The notes: generated by a model from the sequence alone, not told the origin. A DNA stretch of 64,000 nt from Solitalea agri (GCF_023914155.1 NZ_JAMWYS010000058.1:186001-250000); one strand, 5' to 3'. Counted from the stretch's first letter, positions 16,363-26,081 are shown. Numbers and translations: made by a program.

Positions 16363-17727
16363 TTAATGGGCAGCTATCTTTTTCGTTTTATAAGACACGA
16401 ATGTAACCTTGGTCTCATCATTCTTCATTTTCTGAAGTAAATTTTCGGCATCTTCCAGGTATTCGTCATTATTTTTCTTCATCTCTTTGAGAACGGCCGT
16501 TTGCTGTTTTATTGCTGCTTTTTTATCGCCAAGGTTATACAATGCTGTATTCATGACGTTGGTAAAGTAGCAAGAAGCAGGAGTTAGCGCTTGAGCTTTT
16601 TTATACAAGTTCATAGCCAATTCTTTATCCTGTTTTTGAGTAGACAGCTTTAAAAGTGCAGAAGCATAACTTGCACATGAATTTGCTGCATGGCCAGATT
16701 CGATTGGAAGAATGGGTTCAGGAGCATTTTTATCGATGATAATAACACTACGATTTATGAACCCAGTCTGATCTTCCGGCAAAACGAACCTGGTTATAAA
16801 TTCGCGCGTTGCCTGTAAAAGTTGAATACTATCCGCTGTTGCAGAATAGACTTTCATTTTGGCTTCCAAAATCTTTTTATCTCTTTTCGATTCGTTCAAC
16901 ACAATAGCGGTCAGATTAGCAATTCTCTTGTTTAACAGATCTTCCTTTTCAGCTTTCGATTTTCCGCCTAAATAATCGAATGACTTTTCGGTCTCCTTCA
17001 TTAATTCACGGTCGAAATCTGCGGCTGAAAGACCATCCTTTTTGCAAAGCAGCGCATCAATTGTTTTATAGTTTTTAACCAGGTAATCATATACTTTAGC
17101 CCCTCCCTTAAAGTTTTCAGCTAAAAAACACAATTGATCATTGGTAGGCAGTTGTGACATGTATTTATTTAGGTACTGCTCTAAAGGCCGGCTTACCATA
17201 TTATTATACCTTTCAGCCTTTAAACGTTTTATATAGGTCTGTAGGAAGGCCTCATCATAATTGCCCGAATCAAATGTGGCAGTCATTTCCTTTATGCTGA
17301 TTTCGGTTTTGCCGGAAAACTTAGCCAGCATCTTGTCGGCTACATCTCCAAACTCTGAAGCTGACATGGAACTTGTCGCTTTCCCAATAAGAGACTCATC
17401 AGCCGGATTAATGAATAAATAGGTAGGATAAGCCTGTACCTCGTATTTCTTTTTAATGTCAATTCCTTCACCTTTTTCGGCATCAATTTTTACGCTTATA
17501 AATCCTTTGTTGTATTTATCTCCAATCTCAGGTTTAGTAAACACCGTTGCAGCCATCACTCTGCACGGACCGCACCAACTGGTATATACATCCACAAAAA
17601 TGGGCTTATTTTGTTCCTTTGCCTTTTGAACAACTTCTTTCCATGAAGAATGCTCGAACTCAATGCCTTGAGCCCAGGCTCCCATCGCACTGATTATTAG
17701 CAGAAAACTTAAAATCTGTTTTTTCAT
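16363..17727 (-). CDS. Periplasmic thioredoxin-fold protein with helical C-terminus
   Basis: A 454-residue protein. A signal peptide ends at GAWAQ (about residue 20). A thioredoxin domain follows at about 22-140 with TSWCGPCRVM (Cys52, Cys55) and the cis-Pro segment QAYPTYLF. The remaining 310 residues are mostly helical, with a TPR-like stretch near 370-430. The N-terminal layout (short helix, HSSWKEVVQKAKEQNKPIFVD) matches DsbD-gamma/thioredoxin_7 proteins that reduce or edit disulfides in the periplasm. It is the last gene of the operon, 27 bases after the protease gene and followed by the terminator. Confidence 0.85.
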   Translation of the reverse strand: MKKQILSFLLIISAMGAWAQGIEFEHSSWKEVVQKAKEQNKPIFVDVYTSWCGPCRVMAATVFTKPEIGDKYNKGFISVKIDAEKGEGIDIKKKYEVQAYPTYLFINPADESLIGKATSSMSASEFGDVADKMLAKFSGKTEISIKEMTATFDSGNYDEAFLQTYIKRLKAERYNNMVSRPLEQYLNKYMSQLPTNDQLCFLAENFKGGAKVYDYLVKNYKTIDALLCKKDGLSAADFDRELMKETEKSFDYLGGKSKAEKEDLLNKRIANLTAIVLNESKRDKKILEAKMKVYSATADSIQLLQATREFITRFVLPEDQTGFINRSVIIIDKNAPEPILPIESGHAANSCASYASALLKLSTQKQDKELAMNLYKKAQALTPASCYFTNVMNTALYNLGDKKAAIKQQTAVLKEMKKNNDEYLEDAENLLQKMKNDETKVTFVSYKTKKIAAH

Positions 17728-17754
17728 TTTTTTAATATAAAATTGGTTGGATTC

Positions 17755-19455
17755 CTATAAAATTATTTTAGACTCTTTAACAAATTGTACAATTACTTTA
17801 GTCGGCATTGCCAAACTTGTTGTACGGCTGAACCTGGCAATGTTTATTCCGTAAAACTTGCCATTTATTCCATATAAAGGCCCTCCGCAATCGGTGGGGT
17901 TTAATTTTCCATCATGAACCAAAGCCTCTTTGAAATTATCCCGCCTTTGGCTTTTTCCTTCTATAAAGTGATCAACAGAAGTGCTAGGCGCTACGTAATA
18001 ATGTTTAAGAACAACATCTTTGGTGAGCGTATTTCCTGATTTTTTAGTGTATTGAAGGCTTACCGATTGATCAATATCATGCTTGGATAATTCCTTCGAC
18101 AAGCCATCCACAGTTAAGATCGGCTCATTATTTATTCTGGTTAACACATCACCGATCTGAATATCATTTTCACCTTTTTTAATATTTTCAGCCTTCCCGT
18201 TTGTCCATTCGTGATAAATAGCTGTAACTGTGATCTTATGGGTATCTGTATTGAAATTAACACCTAACCCTAAAAAAGCGGCTGGCGACTTGGGTATTGC
18301 TAAAAAGCGGTTGCCCAGCACACTCATTATCCCTTCTTTTTGTGGTTGTGGGGAAATTAAAAAGTTGCCGACTTCTTCAAAAGAAACCGAATCGGTATTA
18401 ATTGACTGAAGAGCAACGCCGCCATTTATTTCCATAGAAACTTCCAGCAGTGCCAAATCGTTCTTTTCATCACGATTAAGCACTTTGGCACTTACAAACT
18501 TCCCAGCAACCACTTCAATTGTCGGATACTCTCCTATCTCAGAACTTTTGCTAATGAAGAAACTTTTGCCACTTAAGTCTGACTCAGGAAATAGGCCCTT
18601 CAAATTGACCAGGGTACACAAGATCGAAGCCTTTTGAACCGAATCTTTTACCGCAAATACTGTTTGCTGTAATTCTGAATTTTGTGCCTTAAAGCTTGAA
18701 CTTAATGCTGCTATTTCAGGAACAGGTTTTTCTTGCGCCTTCTTATCCGGTGAAAACTTATCTTCCGGAATAAAGGCGGTATGATTTTGCGGTGACTGCA
18801 ATACTGTCCAGTATTTTCTAAAAACATCTATAGGGGTTTCGAAATTGTCCTCCTGGACATCTCTTATTCGGCTATGTATGCCAATGACTCTTCCCTGCAG
18901 ATCAAAAAGTGGCCCTCCGGAATCTCCGGGTTCCATTAAACAAGTGTTTTGTATATACCCATTATCATGCAGTTTGTTAGAAATGTATCCAAACCGTACT
19001 GTAGGGTTATTGAGTCCCAAACTACCGGGGCAAGCTATGCTGAGGCAGGGTATATTGTTTTCCAGTATTGAAGACCATCCCATTTTCGCAGTCGGCCACT
19101 TTCCTTTATCGGTAATTACCAGCATGCCGGCATCTGCATTGGCGATCACTCCTAAGCCTTTGGCTTTAACCTGCCGCCCGTCGGGAAAAGTTACCAGGTA
19201 AATAGCATTGGGTGTTATCGCATGTCCTGCGGTAAGAATATGCCCCTTTTTATCCACCACCACGCCACTGAAATTGCCTCCCACTCCGCTTTGTAATTCG
19301 GAATTATAAGCAATTATACGAACTGATGCATTGTAGGCCTGTTTAATGCCTTGCTTAACTTCGGCCTGTAATTGCTCAACATTCAAACTGTTATTTTGAG
19401 CAAATGTTGGCTTAAAAATTTGCAGACAAATTAAAAATGCAAATAGCTTTTTCAT
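17755..19455 (-). CDS. Exported trypsin-like protease with PDZ and a second, degenerate protease module
   Basis: A 566-residue protein. The ATG at 19455 opens directly on a signal peptide (KKLFAFLICLQIFKPTFAQ); the TTG 12 bases upstream would give a worse one. Module 1 (about 30-230) has a complete triad: His78 in TAGHA, Asp108 in ADAGMLVI, Ser179 in PGDSGGPL. Module 2 (about 270-560) keeps the fold and NDLALLEV but lacks the TAGH histidine, contains a PDZ (IQIGDVLTRINNEPI), and has Cys523 in TDCGGPLYG where the nucleophile Ser belongs. So one HtrA-like active site is likely, with a non-catalytic second module for binding or regulation. It lies inside the TlpA operon. Confidence 0.85.
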   Translation of the reverse strand: MKKLFAFLICLQIFKPTFAQNNSLNVEQLQAEVKQGIKQAYNASVRIIAYNSELQSGVGGNFSGVVVDKKGHILTAGHAITPNAIYLVTFPDGRQVKAKGLGVIANADAGMLVITDKGKWPTAKMGWSSILENNIPCLSIACPGSLGLNNPTVRFGYISNKLHDNGYIQNTCLMEPGDSGGPLFDLQGRVIGIHSRIRDVQEDNFETPIDVFRKYWTVLQSPQNHTAFIPEDKFSPDKKAQEKPVPEIAALSSSFKAQNSELQQTVFAVKDSVQKASILCTLVNLKGLFPESDLSGKSFFISKSSEIGEYPTIEVVAGKFVSAKVLNRDEKNDLALLEVSMEINGGVALQSINTDSVSFEEVGNFLISPQPQKEGIMSVLGNRFLAIPKSPAAFLGLGVNFNTDTHKITVTAIYHEWTNGKAENIKKGENDIQIGDVLTRINNEPILTVDGLSKELSKHDIDQSVSLQYTKKSGNTLTKDVVLKHYYVAPSTSVDHFIEGKSQRRDNFKEALVHDGKLNPTDCGGPLYGINGKFYGINIARFSRTTSLAMPTKVIVQFVKESKIIL

Positions 19456-19500
19456 GTGGTCCGTCAATTACAAAAAGGTTATTGATAATCTACTATTAAT

Positions 19501-20880
19501 CTATTTGGTTCCTAAAACGGCTTCCTGGTTCTTGCTTAATTCAGAAAGCAATAATTCTTTCAGTTTAGGATTCGAAGGACGAGGAGCATCAACGGTTACC
19601 ACGTTTCCTTTTTTGTCGAATACCATGAATCGGGGAATGGCCTTGATGTCATAATCCTGGGTGATTTTGCTCCAGCCACTTGCAAAAAGTTGAACACCTT
19701 CCAAATTCATATCCTTCACCATATTCTTCCATTTCTGTCTGTCTTTTTCTTCGTCAAGTGATACTGAAATAAAGACGATATCTTTTCCCTCGAATTCTTT
19801 TTCCAGCACTTTTAATGAAGGAATCTCCTGTTTGCAGGGACCGCACCAGGTAGCCCACACATCTACCAATACCACTTTTCCTTTAAAATCGCTCAATGAA
19901 ACCATCTTATCGTTTTGATCAGGATAAGTGAAATTGGCTGCCGGCTTGGCACCGGTTTCAGCGCTATAGTATTTCGAACTCAGTTTTTCGACTGCCTTTT
20001 TTTGATATTCAGATTGAAAGTACTTACCGTATGTTTCAACTACCGCTTGAAACTGAGCGTAATTTTTCACTTGCTTGATCGCTAAACCAGTGCTCAGAAC
20101 ATATGCTCCTTTAACCTTGTCGGAATTAAAGAAGGTTAATCTATTGTCCAAGGTTGACCTACCTTGCACTGCATAATCAGCATACAGGTCCATGAAACGC
20201 TTACCATAAAGCATTCGCAATACCTCGTCATTGTTAAATTTATCCTTTGAAACAATGGTATTATAATAAGGGATAAGCTCTTCTTTCTTAGGATATTCAC
20301 TACGCGGTGATCGCATAAAGTTCAATGCGTAAAGATCCAGATCATAACCCGTCACCTTTTTCATTAACTCATTGAAGCCGGCATTTTTGGTATTGATGGT
20401 TTTTCTGAATTCTTCGGCTTTGGCTGCAACGTTAGTAAACTGCGGAAAGAAATCACGAAACGTGCTATTGTCGGCAAAGTACAGGGATTTATTCTTCAGG
20501 CTTTCTGTCAGTTGAATCCATGAAAACAGAATGGTATTTTCAGGAGTTTGCTTGCCCACAAATTTTATAGATTTATTATAAATCGAGACCTCAGCTTTAT
20601 CCCCTTTTTTAAAATAGATCGGAAATTTACCTCTAGGAAAGTCCGTCCACCCAATAACATAAAAACCCTCATATGCGGGGGTAAACAAAAAGCCAAAAGA
20701 GCCATCCTCCGCCAGTTTGGTTTTAGCCACCTCAACCGGCTCCCCATCCTCAATAGAAAACAAGGTAATGTCTTGATCATGATAAGCATCTGACCCTACT
20801 TTTCCCCGAATTTCATTCATTTGGGCAAACAAGGTGCTGCCCAGCAACATGGCGAAGGCCAGCATCACTAATTTTTTCAT
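19501..20880 (-). CDS. TlpA-family thiol:disulfide oxidoreductase, copy 3
   Basis: A 459-residue exported protein. Signal peptide about 1-19 (LFAQ), an N-terminal DUF4369-like beta domain (about 22-120, with FKKGDKAEV), a helical middle, and a C-terminal TlpA/AhpC-TSA domain from about 315 with VDVWATWCGPCKQEIPSL (Cys346, Cys349) and the cis-Pro segment KAIPRFMVFDKKG. Such proteins reduce periplasmic disulfides. It is about half identical by eye to the 21015-22361 gene (shared GKQTPENTILFSW/SSW, WATWCGPCKQE, PRFMVFD), so the two arose by tandem duplication. A 134-base gap separates it from that gene, the largest within the operon. Confidence 0.9.
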   Translation of the reverse strand: MKKLVMLAFAMLLGSTLFAQMNEIRGKVGSDAYHDQDITLFSIEDGEPVEVAKTKLAEDGSFGFLFTPAYEGFYVIGWTDFPRGKFPIYFKKGDKAEVSIYNKSIKFVGKQTPENTILFSWIQLTESLKNKSLYFADNSTFRDFFPQFTNVAAKAEEFRKTINTKNAGFNELMKKVTGYDLDLYALNFMRSPRSEYPKKEELIPYYNTIVSKDKFNNDEVLRMLYGKRFMDLYADYAVQGRSTLDNRLTFFNSDKVKGAYVLSTGLAIKQVKNYAQFQAVVETYGKYFQSEYQKKAVEKLSSKYYSAETGAKPAANFTYPDQNDKMVSLSDFKGKVVLVDVWATWCGPCKQEIPSLKVLEKEFEGKDIVFISVSLDEEKDRQKWKNMVKDMNLEGVQLFASGWSKITQDYDIKAIPRFMVFDKKGNVVTVDAPRPSNPKLKELLLSELSKNQEAVLGTK

Positions 20881-21014
20881 ATTTATTTTATGTAACCTTT
20901 GAGCAGGTTAGGTTTATATTGATTGGCAAAAACAACAGCGGCCTGGGGACCGCAGTTGAAATAATGAATAAAATATTCTGATCAAACAGACATTATGAAT
21001 GAACTCTTAGTCCA

Positions 21015-22361
21015 CTATAATGACCGTTCTTTTGAAAGTTCTTTAAGCAACAATTCCTTTAATTCAGGTTGTGATGGTCGCGCAGAATTTGCATTCACAA
21101 TTTTTCCCTCACGATCAAATACCATAAAACGTGGAATGGTTTTGATCTGATAGAAATCCAGCAATTCATTTTGAGGGCCGCCGAACAATTGAATGCCTCC
21201 CATTTTCATGTCATTGATCATGGTTAACCATTTGTCCTTATCTTTTTCAGCATCCATCGTCACACTTACAAAGGCAATATCTTTATCGTGCAGCTCCTCT
21301 TCCAATTGCTTCAAATAAGGAAGCTCTTGTTTACAAGGTCCACACCAGGTTGCCCAAACATCCACCAAAACCACTTTGCCTTTAAAATCATTGAATGACA
21401 CCATTTTGCCATCTTTATCAGGGAAGCTGAAATTTTTACCCGTTCCACCCGATGACTTCAAATATAATTTCAGCCCCAAGTCTTTTACTTGTTGTTGCAG
21501 GCCCGGAGATGTTTGAAGATAGCGGTCGTATTTCTTGACAAAATTCTCGTATGTATGGTAAGTCCAATTCTTTGTAGATGCCAGGTTTCTATTTAAAATA
21601 AATACACCTTTTTGATGATCAGTTGCAAGTAAATTCATTTTAGCATCCATGTCCCCTTTAGCAGTATAATTCAAATATCCATTGATGAACCTTTCGCCAT
21701 ACATGGTCAACAAAATATCATCATTAGGGTAGTTTTCCTTTTTAATGGTTTTGTAATAAGGAATCAGATCCTCCTCTTTTGGATGGGCTTTACGAGGCGT
21801 TTGTTTAAAGTTAAGCGCATAAAAGTCCAAATCGAAAGTGGTCACGGCGGTCATTAAACGATTAAAATTGACATTCTTTGTTTTAATCGTTTTTCTGAAC
21901 GCATCAGCCTGAGCGGCAACTTTGGTAAATTCAGGGAAAAAGTCTACGTAAGTACTCGATGAAAAAGAATAAAGTGATTTTACCTTTATATTCTGCGTCA
22001 GATCGGTCCAGGATGAAAGAATGGTATTTTCAGGAGTCTGTTTACCGATAAACTTCATCCATTTGCCATCAATAGCAATTTCGGTTTTATCACCCTTTTT
22101 AAAGTACATCGGAAACTGGCCTTCCATTGCTTTATTAGAACCAACAACAAAGAAACCTTCAGCCTCTGGATCAAACAAAAAACCAAAAGCCCCATCTTTA
22201 GATAACTTTGTACTAGCTACCAATTTCAAGTCACCATCTTCAATGCTATAGAGGTTGATTGCATTATCATTTGTATTTTTTGCCACCCCGCGAATTTCAC
22301 TCAACTGAGCAAATGAAACTTTTGAAAGCAATAGCGCGGCAAGTATTAAAACTTTTTTCAT
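21015..22361 (-). CDS. TlpA-family thiol:disulfide oxidoreductase, copy 2
   Basis: A 448-residue exported paralog of the neighbour at 19501-20880. Signal peptide about 1-18 (VSFAQ), DUF4369-like N-terminal domain with EDGDLKLVASTKLSKDGAFG, a helical middle and a TlpA domain with VDVWATWCGPCKQELPYL (Cys340, Cys343) and KTIPRFMVFDREG. All thioredoxin-fold landmarks are present, so it should be redox-active in the periplasm or at the outer membrane. It follows copy 1 by only 14 bases. Confidence 0.9.
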   Translation of the reverse strand: MKKVLILAALLLSKVSFAQLSEIRGVAKNTNDNAINLYSIEDGDLKLVASTKLSKDGAFGFLFDPEAEGFFVVGSNKAMEGQFPMYFKKGDKTEIAIDGKWMKFIGKQTPENTILSSWTDLTQNIKVKSLYSFSSSTYVDFFPEFTKVAAQADAFRKTIKTKNVNFNRLMTAVTTFDLDFYALNFKQTPRKAHPKEEDLIPYYKTIKKENYPNDDILLTMYGERFINGYLNYTAKGDMDAKMNLLATDHQKGVFILNRNLASTKNWTYHTYENFVKKYDRYLQTSPGLQQQVKDLGLKLYLKSSGGTGKNFSFPDKDGKMVSFNDFKGKVVLVDVWATWCGPCKQELPYLKQLEEELHDKDIAFVSVTMDAEKDKDKWLTMINDMKMGGIQLFGGPQNELLDFYQIKTIPRFMVFDREGKIVNANSARPSQPELKELLLKELSKERSL

Positions 22362-22375
22362 TCTAATTTTTATGA

Positions 22376-23731
22376 TTACTTACTTAATAATTCTTTTAAA
22401 TAGATCTTTAACAATGGATTTGAAGGGCGCTGGCAGCATTTAGCATTTACCATTTTCCCTTCTTTGTCGATGATCAAAAAGCGAGGAATACCTGTTAAGC
22501 CAACCTTATTGAAAAACGGATTTTTTCTCATTCCCTCTTTCATGAGTAATTGTTCACCTTTGAGATTACGTTTCGTCAAAAACTGCTTCCACAATTCAGC
22601 ATCATTATCGCCGGATAGAGAAACGAATACAATGGCTTCACCTTGCATTTCGTGCTCCAGTTTTTTAAGAAAAGGAATTTCAGCCACACATGGGTGACAG
22701 AAGGTAGACCAAAGATCCATGAAAATATACTTACCCTTATAATCACTAATAGCAGCCGTACTGCCATCAGGACGCACGAAGGTGAATTCGCTCATATCCG
22801 TACCAGGCAATGCGTTGATAAAGTTCTTTTTTCCTTTTTCAGCTTTTGCCAAAGCGGCATTTATCATCGAAATAGTTGCAGGATCTTTTACTAACGGCAT
22901 CGCTTCTTTAGCTACTTCATTGATCGTGAAAACATCGCTTTCCAATGCAGCATGATCTAATAAAGCAACGATGTAATCTTCTCTTAATTTTTGGTTTTTA
23001 ACTTCTTTGGCAAAGTCTGCAACCCAGGTATTTAAGCTTTTAACGTTCAATTTACCGGTTTCCATTTTGGCAAACATGACTTCGGAAATGGTCGAATACC
23101 AGTTATAATAATTAACGATTCCCGGAACCAATTGAATGTCCAAATCATCGAATTTAACCTTGTTGATCAGACCGGTTTCACCTACCACCTTAGATTCTAT
23201 GTAAGGACCGAATACCTTATCCAAATATTCCCCTTGTGTATAACCTAATAAAACTTCCCGGTACCGTACAACTTCCTCGTTAGTTGAAGCTTTGATGTCA
23301 TTTACCCGGTTAGTATAAACCTGTTTTAACGTATATTGTGAATTTTGATAGTCGTATTTGTGTGTCAGATCAACAAAAAACTGGTTTAACTGACCTCCCT
23401 TGCCACTAAAAACAAGCTTATTCTCTTTTACAGCAAGGTTAAGATCATCGCCCGGATTTAAGAATACTTCAATTCCTCCTTTGAAACGCGGATCAGAGAT
23501 CATCATGTTACAAAAAACAGGCTTTGCTAAATCAATCTCCAATGCAAAGTGACCATTTGAAACGGCAGTCTTTGCCAAAAGCGTAGGGAATGAACTCTTA
23601 ATCCATACGTTAACTCCGCTCGCTTGTAAATTATCTCCCTTAATTATTGTTTTAGCGCCTTGATCTGCTAAAGCAGGGATAGAGCTCCCTAATCCGCAAA
23701 ATAATGCGGCATAAACCAAAAACTTCTTCAT
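22376..23731 (-). CDS. TlpA-family oxidoreductase with CHPC active site, copy 1
   Basis: A 451-residue exported protein, more diverged than copies 2 and 3. Signal peptide about 1-22 (PALADQ). The C-terminal TlpA domain has MDLWSTFCHPCVAEIPFL, so the redox motif is Cys345-His346-Pro347-Cys348 instead of CGPC. A His at this position is the DsbA-like arrangement (CPHC is different in order, but His stabilises the thiolate), so the redox potential may be more oxidising than in its two paralogs; this is inference. The cis-Pro segment TGIPRFLIIDKEG is intact. It is the first oxidoreductase after the two lipoproteins, preceded by a stem-loop. Confidence 0.88.
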   Translation of the reverse strand: MKKFLVYAALFCGLGSSIPALADQGAKTIIKGDNLQASGVNVWIKSSFPTLLAKTAVSNGHFALEIDLAKPVFCNMMISDPRFKGGIEVFLNPGDDLNLAVKENKLVFSGKGGQLNQFFVDLTHKYDYQNSQYTLKQVYTNRVNDIKASTNEEVVRYREVLLGYTQGEYLDKVFGPYIESKVVGETGLINKVKFDDLDIQLVPGIVNYYNWYSTISEVMFAKMETGKLNVKSLNTWVADFAKEVKNQKLREDYIVALLDHAALESDVFTINEVAKEAMPLVKDPATISMINAALAKAEKGKKNFINALPGTDMSEFTFVRPDGSTAAISDYKGKYIFMDLWSTFCHPCVAEIPFLKKLEHEMQGEAIVFVSLSGDNDAELWKQFLTKRNLKGEQLLMKEGMRKNPFFNKVGLTGIPRFLIIDKEGKMVNAKCCQRPSNPLLKIYLKELLSK

Positions 23732-23761
23732 TACTGTTTTTTAATCAATTGGTGTAAAGAA

Positions 23762-23786
23762 GCCGGAAGTTGAGCTAACTTCCGGC
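23762..23786 (-). terminator. Intercistronic stem-loop within the operon
   Basis: GCCGGAAGTT (23762-23771) pairs perfectly with AACTTCCGGC (23777-23786) over a 5-base loop, nine bases beyond the stop of the PKD-like gene. On the minus strand it is followed by only a weak T-rich tract (TTCTTTAC), so it would act as a partial terminator or 3'-end stabiliser, lowering expression of the oxidoreductases relative to SusCD. Confidence 0.5.
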
Positions 23787-23794
23787 ATAATTTT

Positions 23795-25303
23795 TTAGCG
23801 CTCCCTGTAATGTAAGCTTACTACCTTGCCAAAACCGGTAAAGGTTTTATACGACACTAAATCCCCATGAGCAGTAGGCACGGTGAACATTTCCATTTTA
23901 CCATTTGTTTCTGCCGGTAATGCCGGATCATAACTACATACGATCAACTTATTTGAGTCTTTGTATTTTGTTTTATGAAATACCTGAAACTTCAAAGCAG
24001 ATATATTTTGCGCACCCATATCTAACATAAGTTTAGTAGATTTTGAAAACATATCGTATTCATACACCTTTCCACCAACGTTATAAAATATATATCCCAA
24101 GTCAGGGCTGATGGCAATTTTTTCTGCTTTATCAAAATCGGTAGCTGTTAGCTGATCGTAATAATTTTGGACACCGGTATTTGGAATAAATCCAGCCAGA
24201 TAGTACTGATTAGACCCATTTTTCAAAATAGCCAATACTTCTTTTAATCCTAGATAATAATCCATATAGACAAGATCCATCCCAATACTATAACTGAATT
24301 TTTTATTAGTTCCAGTTGGATCCGTATATATTGCAACAGTAGCAAGAGTCCCGCCTGAATGTTTTACAAAACGCTTTTTTTCCACATCAAATACTACAAC
24401 GGGAGTATTGGCGTCATTTTCATTCAAGGCCATAAATGGAGCTATTTTAAATATCTTTCCACTTGAATAATTAAGCGGTGTACTGTATCTAAGCCCATAT
24501 GTTTTATCATAATTAAAAAGGTCCCCATTAGCAATCATGTAGGAATGCTGAAGTCCGCATTTTCTTATTACATCATAATGAAAGTTTTGCGGAAGAGGAT
24601 AGCCAAACATCTCATATTGAACATTGTAATTACTTGAATAGCTGAAATTTTCCGGATTAATTCGATTCGTTTCCTGATCGGTTCCAACGTAAAAACCATA
24701 AGGCAAGTTAATTCCAGGGGCAATAAAAGTACCCATGTCATAGGTATAGACCATTAGGGGTTTACCTTTTAATGTTAAACCCGAACCTGTTTTAGCCAAT
24801 AAGTCATTAATGGGGGTAAATGTTGTATTATCCAGATTAAGTGAAAGCAAATCTAGCTGTGCCTTCCCATTAACCTCCGTCATTAACAACCAACCTTCAT
24901 TAATCTCATTTCTAACAGTTAATGTAAAAGGTTTGTCAAACCGAACACCTGTTTCTTTATCTGTAACCCGATAAAAAAATTTATAAGAATTCACCTTTAA
25001 TGGAAGACCCGCAAGCTCCAGATCTTTGGTAGTAGCTAATACGTGAATTCTTGTATCGATAGGATCAATATAGGTCCATTCATAACTATAACGGGAAGGA
25101 TCAGCCTTGGTATCCAGGGAATAAGAAACCTCCGGCTTAATGGTCAATGGCGCACCAAAAATGGCAGTAATTTCCCCTGTTTCGCTAATGTCCTCAATTG
25201 TAACCTTATTAATATCATGATATTCATAGTTACCAAGATCTTCTTTGCACGAGCTTGCAAACAGTATTGAACCGGCTAATAAATAAGAATATATTTTTTT
25301 CAT
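23795..25303 (-). CDS. PKD-like family lipoprotein
   Basis: A 502-residue lipoprotein: the signal ends FASSC with lipid Cys19. The N-terminal segment NYEYHDINKVTIE, then an Ig/PKD-like beta domain (about 40-130, EWTYIDPIDTR and FFYRVTDKETG), then NEINEGWLLMTEVNGKAQLDLLSL leading into a beta-propeller-like C-terminal two-thirds. This architecture is typical of the PKD-like lipoproteins encoded after DUF4843 genes in SusCD loci. By analogy it is a surface-exposed binding or accessory subunit of the SusCD complex. The ligand is unknown. Confidence 0.82.
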   Translation of the reverse strand: MKKIYSYLLAGSILFASSCKEDLGNYEYHDINKVTIEDISETGEITAIFGAPLTIKPEVSYSLDTKADPSRYSYEWTYIDPIDTRIHVLATTKDLELAGLPLKVNSYKFFYRVTDKETGVRFDKPFTLTVRNEINEGWLLMTEVNGKAQLDLLSLNLDNTTFTPINDLLAKTGSGLTLKGKPLMVYTYDMGTFIAPGINLPYGFYVGTDQETNRINPENFSYSSNYNVQYEMFGYPLPQNFHYDVIRKCGLQHSYMIANGDLFNYDKTYGLRYSTPLNYSSGKIFKIAPFMALNENDANTPVVVFDVEKKRFVKHSGGTLATVAIYTDPTGTNKKFSYSIGMDLVYMDYYLGLKEVLAILKNGSNQYYLAGFIPNTGVQNYYDQLTATDFDKAEKIAISPDLGYIFYNVGGKVYEYDMFSKSTKLMLDMGAQNISALKFQVFHKTKYKDSNKLIVCSYDPALPAETNGKMEMFTVPTAHGDLVSYKTFTGFGKVVSLHYRER

Positions 25304-25331
25304 GTTTTCCTTTTCTTTAAAATAAACTCCT

Positions 25332-26081
25332 TTACTGTGCGGAGATTCCCATCTTCATTGCTGTACCATCTTCATCCAAAATAATATTACCTAAGGCTTT
25401 TTGCTCATTGAGGTAGCGTTGTGTCTGTCTGCCATAAAATAAGCCTTCTCCAGGTGACATTTTATCCATGTATAGTGGTGTTGCGCCGGAAACTTCACAG
25501 ATCAAAAACAGTTTTTTTCTGGTGAAATTACCAAAGAAACCGATCTGCCAAGTCCTTGGCTTCAGAATGGCATCCGTAACCATAAACTTTTTAGTAATAC
25601 AGTTTACCGGCTTTTGTCCCGAATTCAAGCGCTGTTTTAATAAGATATTAAAGCTCTCGTTAGGCAGTAAATTAAAGATGATGTTAAACTGGTTATCTAA
25701 CATATCAGGAGTGCGAACTAATCTTACGAGAATCGTGTCGTGAATAACATTCTTCCTGATTACAAATTTTTTATCTGCCGGCAATTCAAAATGGGTGCCT
25801 AACACAGCCGTTGAGCGTGGGTCTACTTCCAGCTTATACTCCCGATCGTAATTAACCGGAAGACCTGAGGTTGTTACAACCACCTTTACAACAGAGTCGG
25901 CATTTGTTACCGGGGCAAAAGATATTGCCGTCGAATCCTTTGCAAGTCTGGTATCTATTGCACCACCTGCTTCCTCAAAATAAATATTATCCTCTCCTTG
26001 ATAGGTCATTAAACCTTTTTCACAAGAGGTCAATGCACCAATGAACAATAAAGTACTAAGTTGATATACTAATTTCTTCAT
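25332..26081 (-). CDS. DUF4843-family lipoprotein
   Basis: A 249-residue lipoprotein with signal ending GALTSC (lipid Cys20), then MTYQGEDNIYFEEAG, the characteristic entry to the DUF4843 beta domain, and RLVRTPDMLDNQFNIIFNLLPNE. DUF4843 proteins are found almost only in SusCD-type operons beside PKD-like lipoproteins and are presumed surface accessory proteins. Gaps to SusD (12 bases) and to the next gene (28 bases) show operon membership. Confidence 0.85.
   Translation of the reverse strand: MKKLVYQLSTLLFIGALTSCEKGLMTYQGEDNIYFEEAGGAIDTRLAKDSTAISFAPVTNADSVVKVVVTTSGLPVNYDREYKLEVDPRSTAVLGTHFELPADKKFVIRKNVIHDTILVRLVRTPDMLDNQFNIIFNLLPNESFNILLKQRLNSGQKPVNCITKKFMVTDAILKPRTWQIGFFGNFTRKKLFLICEVSGATPLYMDKMSPGEGLFYGRQTQRYLNEQKALGNIILDEDGTAMKMGISAQ

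Noticed and set aside
19456-19467. TTG at 19467 as start of the two-module protease
   Set aside because: The ATG at 19455 gives a standard signal peptide; the longer start adds a charged Thr-Asp-His segment before it.
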